From: Deltaproteobacteria bacterium
GTDB lineage: Bacteria; Desulfobacterota; Desulfobacteria; Desulfobacterales; JAFDDL01
DNA: 11,267 nt
NCBI GenBank assembly: GCA_019310865.1
Contig: JAFDDL010000069.1
Span: 1-11,267, forward strand
Direction: 5' to 3'
The notes beneath the pieces were generated by a model. That model saw nothing but the letters and a program-made list of their open reading frames with translations, had not been told where the DNA came from and searched no databases. This document shows, piece by piece, positions 6,329-11,267 of this stretch. Positions within the stretch are counted from its first letter, which is position 1, and the number at the start of each line of letters is the position of its first letter. The position numbers and the translations under genes were made by a program.

Positions 6329-7231
6329 ATGACATCAATAAAAAATTTGAATTTTGACTCCCTCATCGGCCAACAAATTGGGACCGTCACACTTTTGAAA
6401 GAGCTTGCCAGGGGTGGCATGGCGGTTATTTTTGTCGCGTATCAACAATCGTTAAAACGCCAAATTGCCGTCAAGATTTTACCCAAATCCATCCTGACGC
6501 CGTTGGCCGCCGAATTGTTCCAACAGGAAGCAGAATCGGCCGCTATTTTGTCGCATCCCAATATTGTTCCGATTTACGAAATTGGAGATACCGAAGATTT
6601 TTTATTTTTCACCATGCAATTGGTAAATGGCAAATCGCTTTCCGAGACCCTTCAGATGGCCCGAAAGCACCTCTTGCCGTCCAAGCGGATTTTACCCGTG
6701 GCGGATACCATAAAAATCATTACCCGCGTTTTGGATGCACTGGATTATGCCCACAGCCAGGATATCGTCCATCGAGACATTAAACCGGCCAACATCCTCA
6801 TAGAATCCCATACCCACCGCCCGATGATTACCGATTTCGGTATTGCCAAACTCTCACGCGGGTCCAGCGTAAAAGCGGATATGATTGCCGGAACGCCCCT
6901 TTACATGGCTCCGGAACAGATATTGGGCGAGACGGTGGATGGTCGGGCCGATATCTATGCCGCCGGCATGGTCCTGTTTGAGATGTTGGTATCGAATCTG
7001 CCGCTTCCAAAAGTGAGTACACCCAAAGAGCTGCTTGGGATGAAATTGTCATTAAAGGATCGATTGTTACAAAAAAAACCCTCGGAAATCAATCCGAATA
7101 TCGACAAGGAGATGGAAGAGATTGTTCTCAAGGCGGTATCGTTTTATCCGGAAAAACGCTACGCCACCAGTCGAGCGTTTCTGCAGCGCCTTGAACAGTA
7201 TTACGATCGTTGCATCAGAAATCAATCCTAA
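6329..7231 (+). CDS. Cytosolic Ser/Thr protein kinase (PknB/Hanks type)
   Basis: The 300 residues are almost entirely a kinase domain, without the transmembrane helix or PASTA repeats of full-length PknB. Visible elements: glycine-rich loop LARGGMAVIF (26-35), ATP-anchoring lysine K49 in IAVKI, helix-C glutamate (E67 is the best candidate), catalytic HRDIKPAN (H148, R149, D150, K152, N155), DFG at D169, and GTPLYMAPE (188-196) ending the activation segment. All key residues are present, so it should be active. Thr189 and upstream serines are possible autophosphorylation sites. RBS is weak (TAGG about 13 nt upstream). It is first of three co-directional genes; the last carries an FHA domain, the usual reader of phosphothreonine, so that protein or the large middle protein is the likely substrate (inference). 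Confidence 0.95.
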   Translation: MTSIKNLNFDSLIGQQIGTVTLLKELARGGMAVIFVAYQQSLKRQIAVKILPKSILTPLAAELFQQEAESAAILSHPNIVPIYEIGDTEDFLFFTMQLVNGKSLSETLQMARKHLLPSKRILPVADTIKIITRVLDALDYAHSQDIVHRDIKPANILIESHTHRPMITDFGIAKLSRGSSVKADMIAGTPLYMAPEQILGETVDGRADIYAAGMVLFEMLVSNLPLPKVSTPKELLGMKLSLKDRLLQKKPSEINPNIDKEMEEIVLKAVSFYPEKRYATSRAFLQRLEQYYDRCIRNQS

Positions 7232-7274
7232 GGGCTCGCGCATAAAATTGTGAATTTATTTCTGTGCGAACCCT
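7231..7274 (+). other. Intercistronic hairpin after the Ser/Thr kinase
   Basis: AGGGCTCGCGCA (7231-7242) can pair with TGTGCGAACCCT (7263-7274) in RNA, with one mismatch and one G-U pair, around a 20-nt loop. It begins at the last base of the kinase stop codon and ends about 22 nt before the next ATG. No T-run follows, so it fits an mRNA-stability or processing element better than a terminator. Confidence 0.35.
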
Positions 7275-7296
7275 AAGACTGAGAGAGTCGCTAAAA

Positions 7297-9948
7297 ATGG
7301 AAAAGCCCACAATCACAAAACAGGAAATTTACAATTTTAGCCGCAGCCTGGTCTTGTTGTTTAACCGCATTGCCATGTATCAAAGCGGGCATCCCCAGGT
7401 TGACCAGGCGATTGATGACTTTTATTCGATCGTTGGAAACCTTCTCGAGTCGGTTACCCCGCTTAGTTTCATTCATAATCGCGAGCAATTTTTTGTTGAT
7501 GACGAACCGATCGATTCGCGCATCAATGTCCAAAAAATAGCAAATCATTTTAAGCAAATCGGCATTCAGTCCCTTTCGTTTGAAAAGGGTCTTGTCAAAC
7601 ACGAGATCAGTTCTTTTCTGAAGATATATAGCGCGCTTGATAAATATCCCGATGCCGATGCCATGAAAAAAAGACTAACGGCACGGCGCGTGGCGCACCT
7701 GAAAATCAACCACATTTTTTTTATAAAAGCCACCGAAGACGACGAACTGGTGTCACGCGATGCCATAAGAAGCATGTCGCCGGAAATGCCGCAAGAAGCG
7801 CAGGTCAAGTCCAAGAAACTGTTCATGGATATGATCCTTGAAAGTGTCTTGTCGGACGAATTTGAAAAGACTTTCACCATTGAAAATCTCATGAATAATC
7901 CGACCGGGCTGTCAAGAAACATGGTTGCGGCCGATCTTGCCGGCTTTCGCGACAATGATGCAACAGATATTCAGCCGGGTCAGGTGCTCTTGCATCAACT
8001 CGAGATGATGAAACAGGCGGTGGACAAGGATCTATCCGCAGAAGGGGGTGCCGACTTATCGAAGATCGCAACGGCTGTCTTTGATATGGAAAATCAATTA
8101 AAAGCAGAAATCCAAGCCCAGAAAACGCGCGACATCATCTATGCGGATGAAACGAAAATCCTTGATAAGGCAACTGAAATTAAGGACAATGTGCTGATTC
8201 AGATTGTAAAAGATGAGTCCGCGGCCGATCAGATTTCCACGTCACATGTCAAACAGATCCTGCAAGACTTAAGTCCGGATGATGATGACCTGTTGCGCCT
8301 TTTACCCAAAATCAAGACAGCGCTTGCGGATCAGACGTTCGGCATTGAAAAACTCATGGAAAATCCGGCTGAGTTTTCGAAAAATATGGTTTCAGCCGAT
8401 CTTGCCGATTCTCGTAAAGGTAATGCAAGCGACCGTCGCCCGGGCCAGGTGCTCTTGCATCAACTCGATATCATGAAACAGGCGTTGGACCAGAGCCTTT
8501 CCGAAGAGGATGATGTGGACCTATCCGATGTTGCATCTGCCGTGTTTGGCATGAAAAAGCAATTGATCGCTGAAATGGAGAGCCAAAAGGTTCTAAGAAT
8601 CGCCTATTCCAATGAGGATGTGATCCTTGGCAAGGTCAACGATATTACCGATAATGTGCTTTTTCAGTTGGTGAAAGACGAGTACCGGAGCGGCAAAATC
8701 AGCACGTCACGTTTGGCGCAAATTTTGCGAAGATTGGTCCCTGAAGCTGACGAGCTCAAGCGGTTGCTCCCCAAGATCAAAGCAACCCTGCTTAACGAGG
8801 GCATGCCCTTATCCGAATATATTAAACTGGTACAGGAACTGGGCAAGGAGCTTCAAAATGAAGAGCTGGCCAAGATCCTTCAGGGCAGTGCCGAAGAGAT
8901 CGGCATTGACGGCGAGAGCATGATACAAGAAGTTAAAAAAGATCCCGTGCAAGCCGCAGCGCTCATTTCCCTGGCGGCGGAAATTCGAAAAGGTACCGGT
9001 GATGAAAAGGTGCTCAGCGATCTTTTGGTGGATTATGTTGAGCAGCTCGGATCGGAAGGCAAGATCTCCAAGGAAGATGTCGAAAAGGGGGATCAACACC
9101 TGCGCCAGGTCATCACCGGCATCGAGTCAACGATTGTCGGTCGGCTTAGAAACTTGAACATCAAAGACGATGTCGCCGATCGCCTGGAAGAAAGACTAAA
9201 TGATCGAATGGATGAAGTTTTCGAAAAGGTCAAAATGGACATCATCCATTCCCAGTCCGGCAGTGACGAAAAAGACAGCCGAGCCGATTTGAGTATACTG
9301 GAAATGTTGCATCAAAATGTTGACGAGGCCGATGAGCTTGGCCGGATTCTCGAAACCGTTCGAGTCCGGGCCCAGTCAGAAGATATTGACGAGAATAATT
9401 TTGTGGAGATTTATGCCCAAATCACAAAAGAGCAAAAAAGAAGGACGCAGGAAGGACAACAACAGTCGTCGGCCGGAATTTTTCAGCACCAGGCGATGAT
9501 GGCCTTCATTGAAAAAGAGATTGCAAGGGCGAAGCGATACCGCGTGCCGTTTGTCGTCTTGGCATTTTCTTTGGTATCCGCCAAACCGAAAACCAAGGTG
9601 CCGGCCGGCGCTATCTCACAACAGAACCTGGAAAATGTCGTATTTAACAAGCTGTCAACCATCGTAAGGGATTCAGATATCGTGGGTGAGTTTGGGAAAA
9701 ACAAAATCGGTGTCCTGTTGACCCACACGCCACCGGGTGGGGGAGAAAAATCCCTCAGGCGGTGCATCCGGCTGATGCGGTCAAAACCGATTCCGATAAA
9801 CGAAATCCCTTTTGATATCAAATTGGCGGGCGTTCATGCCGAATTCGATGTGGCTCAGGCACCCGATGCCAAGGCATTTATCGATTCGCTGTTGGGCGAG
9901 CTGCTCACTCTGGAAATCAGACTTAAGAATATACAATCCATTTCATGA
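7297..9948 (+). CDS. Large cytosolic signalling scaffold with 155-residue tandem duplication and degenerate GGDEF-like C-terminus
   Basis: 883 residues from ATG 7297, preceded by GAGAGAG; GTG 7264 would add 11 residues but has no RBS. Residues about 1-150 form a domain with FVDDEPID and a helical SFEKGLVKHEISSFLKIYS stretch, which I know only as an N-terminal module of uncharacterised deltaproteobacterial signalling proteins. Residues 193-345 and 348-500 are an ungapped repeat at a 155-residue offset. A charged helical region (about 500-720) follows. Residues about 728-880 resemble the GGDEF nucleotide-cyclase fold: FVVLAFSL strand, then RDSDIVGEFGKNKIGVLL. The GGDEF position is GKNKI (800-804), and the metal-binding aspartate of the first strand is missing, so cyclase activity is not expected. 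No signal peptide or membrane segment. Likely a protein- or nucleotide-binding adaptor between the kinase and the FHA-EAL protein (inference). Confidence 0.9.
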   Translation: MEKPTITKQEIYNFSRSLVLLFNRIAMYQSGHPQVDQAIDDFYSIVGNLLESVTPLSFIHNREQFFVDDEPIDSRINVQKIANHFKQIGIQSLSFEKGLVKHEISSFLKIYSALDKYPDADAMKKRLTARRVAHLKINHIFFIKATEDDELVSRDAIRSMSPEMPQEAQVKSKKLFMDMILESVLSDEFEKTFTIENLMNNPTGLSRNMVAADLAGFRDNDATDIQPGQVLLHQLEMMKQAVDKDLSAEGGADLSKIATAVFDMENQLKAEIQAQKTRDIIYADETKILDKATEIKDNVLIQIVKDESAADQISTSHVKQILQDLSPDDDDLLRLLPKIKTALADQTFGIEKLMENPAEFSKNMVSADLADSRKGNASDRRPGQVLLHQLDIMKQALDQSLSEEDDVDLSDVASAVFGMKKQLIAEMESQKVLRIAYSNEDVILGKVNDITDNVLFQLVKDEYRSGKISTSRLAQILRRLVPEADELKRLLPKIKATLLNEGMPLSEYIKLVQELGKELQNEELAKILQGSAEEIGIDGESMIQEVKKDPVQAAALISLAAEIRKGTGDEKVLSDLLVDYVEQLGSEGKISKEDVEKGDQHLRQVITGIESTIVGRLRNLNIKDDVADRLEERLNDRMDEVFEKVKMDIIHSQSGSDEKDSRADLSILEMLHQNVDEADELGRILETVRVRAQSEDIDENNFVEIYAQITKEQKRRTQEGQQQSSAGIFQHQAMMAFIEKEIARAKRYRVPFVVLAFSLVSAKPKTKVPAGAISQQNLENVVFNKLSTIVRDSDIVGEFGKNKIGVLLTHTPPGGGEKSLRRCIRLMRSKPIPINEIPFDIKLAGVHAEFDVAQAPDAKAFIDSLLGELLTLEIRLKNIQSIS
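7873..8796 (+). repeat. Intragenic tandem duplication, 465-bp period
   Basis: Copy 1 spans 7873-8331 and copy 2 8338-8796. The proteins align without gaps at +155 residues: FTIENLMNNP/FGIEKLMENP, PGQVLLHQLEMMKQA/PGQVLLHQLDIMKQA, LLRLLPKIK/LKRLLPKIK. DNA identity is patchy but high in places: CAGGTGCTCTTGCATCAACT is exact in both (7981 and 8446). This indicates duplication within this gene lineage, followed by divergence under coding constraint. Confidence 0.88.
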
Positions 9949-9996
9949 TCGGATCGTTAGCTCCTTTAACTCTTCCGGGATTTTCGGATTAGGTAC

Positions 9997-10025
9997 TTGA
10001 TATATCTAATTATATACCTTATGGT
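9997..10025 (+). promoter_or_regulatory. Possible sigma70 promoter for the FHA-EAL gene
   Basis: TTGATA (9997-10002, 5/6), a 17-bp spacer and TATGGT (10020-10025, 4/6) lie in the 124-bp gap before ATG 10073. The gap is long enough for independent expression, but AT-rich DNA gives such matches by chance. Confidence 0.35.
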
Positions 10026-10072
10026 GTTGAAAAAGTCGGTGTTTTATAAGGGGTGTCGGGGGAGCTTACAAA

Positions 10073-11182
10073 ATGGAAACCAGCAGAACCATCGAAGCAG
10101 ATACCAAATGGTACCTGGAGAGCACTTCGAATGCGAAAACGAAGCTGAATATTCCCATCGATCCGCTTCCATTTACGATCGGACGCAGTAAGAGCTGCAG
10201 CCTGGTGCTTCAGTCCAAATGGATATCCATGAGCCATGCTCAGATCCAGCTGAGCGGGAAAATGCTATGGGTTCTCGATAATGGCAGCACAAACGGCACC
10301 TTTTTGAACCGCAAAAGAATCCAAGAGGCGGAACTTGTTGAAGTCGGCGATATTATTATTTTCGGTAACATTGAATTCCGCGTCGGTGGTGGGGAAGCGG
10401 TCCCTGTTGATTCAACCGATGCAACCTTGGCCTTTAGCTCCACGATGGAGCAAATCGGTCAAGCGCATTATTACAGGCCGCAATTTTTAAAAATGATTCA
10501 AGATCGGGCTGTTATACCGCATTTTCAATCGATACGTGACCTTTCAGATAAAGCGGTTGTGGCCTATGAAGTTCTGGGCCGGGTTAGCGGGGATGAATTA
10601 CCATCGAGCCCCGTAGAGCTTTTCGATATTGCGACTCAGCTCGATTGCGCCGGTGAACTGAGTTCCCTTTTCCGCGAAGAAGGCGTGCGTCAGGCAAATC
10701 AACTGGACGCAGCCCCCCAATTGTTTCTCAACACACACCCTGTGGAGCTTTGCCAAATCGACGGCCTGGAGCAGTCTTTAAAAAAAATTCGTAAAGCGGC
10801 ACCATCCATTCCGCTTATTCTTGAAATTAGTGAAAAGGCGGTGACGCAATCGGAACAGATGAATCGATTGCGGGTCATATTAAAAGACCTCGACATCGGT
10901 TTGGCTTACGACGATTTCGGCGTGGGCCAGACACGGTTGGTCGAACTTGCGCAATTGCCTCCGGATTTTCTGAAGTTTGATATGTCCATCATATACAATA
11001 TTCACTTAGCGCCCAATCGACTGCATCAGATGGTCACCACGTTTATAAATGCCGCCCGTAAACTGGGGATCGCCACCATCGCCGAGGGGATCGAAAATGA
11101 GCAAGAGAGCGAAAAATGCAAACAACTCGGTTTCGATTATGCCCAGGGTTATCTTTACGGCAAACCGCTACCGATCAAATAG
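10073..11182 (+). CDS. FHA-EAL protein (putative c-di-GMP phosphodiesterase or receptor gated by phosphothreonine)
   Basis: 369 residues, with SD GGGGGAG 8 nt before ATG 10073. The FHA domain (about 15-105) has all binding-site hallmarks: G37-R38, S54-H55 and the STNGT loop (72-76). The EAL domain (about 135-369) reads E166-V-L-x-R in place of EAL-x-R, then N220 (FLNTHP), E251 (LEISE), D280-D281 (DDFGVGQ), K301 (LKFDMS), E338 (AEGIE) and Q358 (AQGYLYGKP). The metal and catalytic positions are thus kept, but the motif has V for A and loop 6 reads DDFGVGQTRL in place of the usual DDFGTGYSSL. Hydrolysis of c-di-GMP is plausible, not certain. FHA should dock to a threonine phosphorylated by the upstream kinase. 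The protein ends a few residues after GKP, with TAG sharing a base with the following palindromic element. Confidence 0.93.
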   Translation: METSRTIEADTKWYLESTSNAKTKLNIPIDPLPFTIGRSKSCSLVLQSKWISMSHAQIQLSGKMLWVLDNGSTNGTFLNRKRIQEAELVEVGDIIIFGNIEFRVGGGEAVPVDSTDATLAFSSTMEQIGQAHYYRPQFLKMIQDRAVIPHFQSIRDLSDKAVVAYEVLGRVSGDELPSSPVELFDIATQLDCAGELSSLFREEGVRQANQLDAAPQLFLNTHPVELCQIDGLEQSLKKIRKAAPSIPLILEISEKAVTQSEQMNRLRVILKDLDIGLAYDDFGVGQTRLVELAQLPPDFLKFDMSIIYNIHLAPNRLHQMVTTFINAARKLGIATIAEGIENEQESEKCKQLGFDYAQGYLYGKPLPIK

Positions 11183-11260
11183 GGGGACGTTCATGCATAT
11201 ATGCATAACTTTCAAGTTATGCATATCCGGGGTCTTCGCTTTCCTGCATGAACGTCCCCC
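11182..11260 (+). repeat. REP-like palindromic element, copy C (inverted relative to copy A)
   Basis: This 79-bp element has a 15-bp perfect outer stem (11182-11196 with 11246-11260) and a 13-bp perfect inner stem (11199-11211 with 11214-11226). The 19-nt unpaired strand is at 11227-11245. Read on the minus strand it matches copy A except one base in the 19-nt strand, one swapped base pair in the inner stem and the inner loop region. Flanking AAATA (11177-11181) and TATTT (11261-11265) add five more pairs. Its first G is the last base of the FHA-EAL stop codon. Confidence 0.85.
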
Positions 11261-11267
11261 TATTTAC

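Noticed and set aside
7264..7296. Upstream GTG start for the 883-residue protein
   Set aside because: No RBS before GTG 7264, and it lies in the right arm of the intercistronic hairpin; ATG 7297 has a GAGAG stretch upstream.

Overview
The window looks like chromosomal DNA of a strictly anaerobic, signalling-rich bacterium, most likely a Desulfobacterota relative (Desulfobacterales-like). This rests on gene content: a large fused BcrA/HgdC-type activase, a sigma54-dependent two-component system, Ser/Thr kinase and c-di-GMP-type proteins, and REP-like palindromes. The taxonomic call is an inference; there is no rRNA or other marker here.

Left part, all on the minus strand. A GTG-started membrane histidine kinase (5911-4145) overlaps an NtrC-type response regulator (4148-2709) by an ATGA. 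Downstream is the 5' part (728 codons, running off the left edge) of a giant 2-hydroxyacyl-CoA dehydratase activase (2185-1). Between regulator and activase lies a good sigma54 -24/-12 promoter (2329-2312) pointing at the activase, with a repeated ATCTTCGA box upstream of it. The simplest reading is that the kinase/regulator pair switches on the activase gene. The kinase's sensor region is a six-helix CDP-alcohol phosphatidyltransferase-like domain that has lost two of its four catalytic aspartates, so an enzyme fold seems to have become a sensor.

Right part, all on the plus strand and divergent from the kinase. A cytosolic PknB-like Ser/Thr kinase (6329-7231) is followed by an 883-residue scaffold-like protein (7297-9948) with an ungapped 155-residue internal duplication and a dead GGDEF-like C-terminal domain, then by an FHA-EAL protein (10073-11182). 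Kinase, phosphothreonine reader and EAL domain together suggest a module in which protein phosphorylation controls c-di-GMP turnover or binding.

Superimposed on this are REP-like palindromic elements that share the terminal box GGGGACGTTC. Two near-identical, oppositely oriented copies (2647-2727 and 11182-11260) lie exactly at the 3' ends of the two outward-facing gene sets and supply, or touch, the stop codons of the regulator and the FHA-EAL gene. A compound locus (about 6000-6190) sits between the divergent promoters. It has two perfect 38-bp tandem units, a 28-bp perfect hairpin of a second sequence type, and a truncated half-element with a duplicated end. No transposase gene, CRISPR array, tRNA or rRNA was seen.
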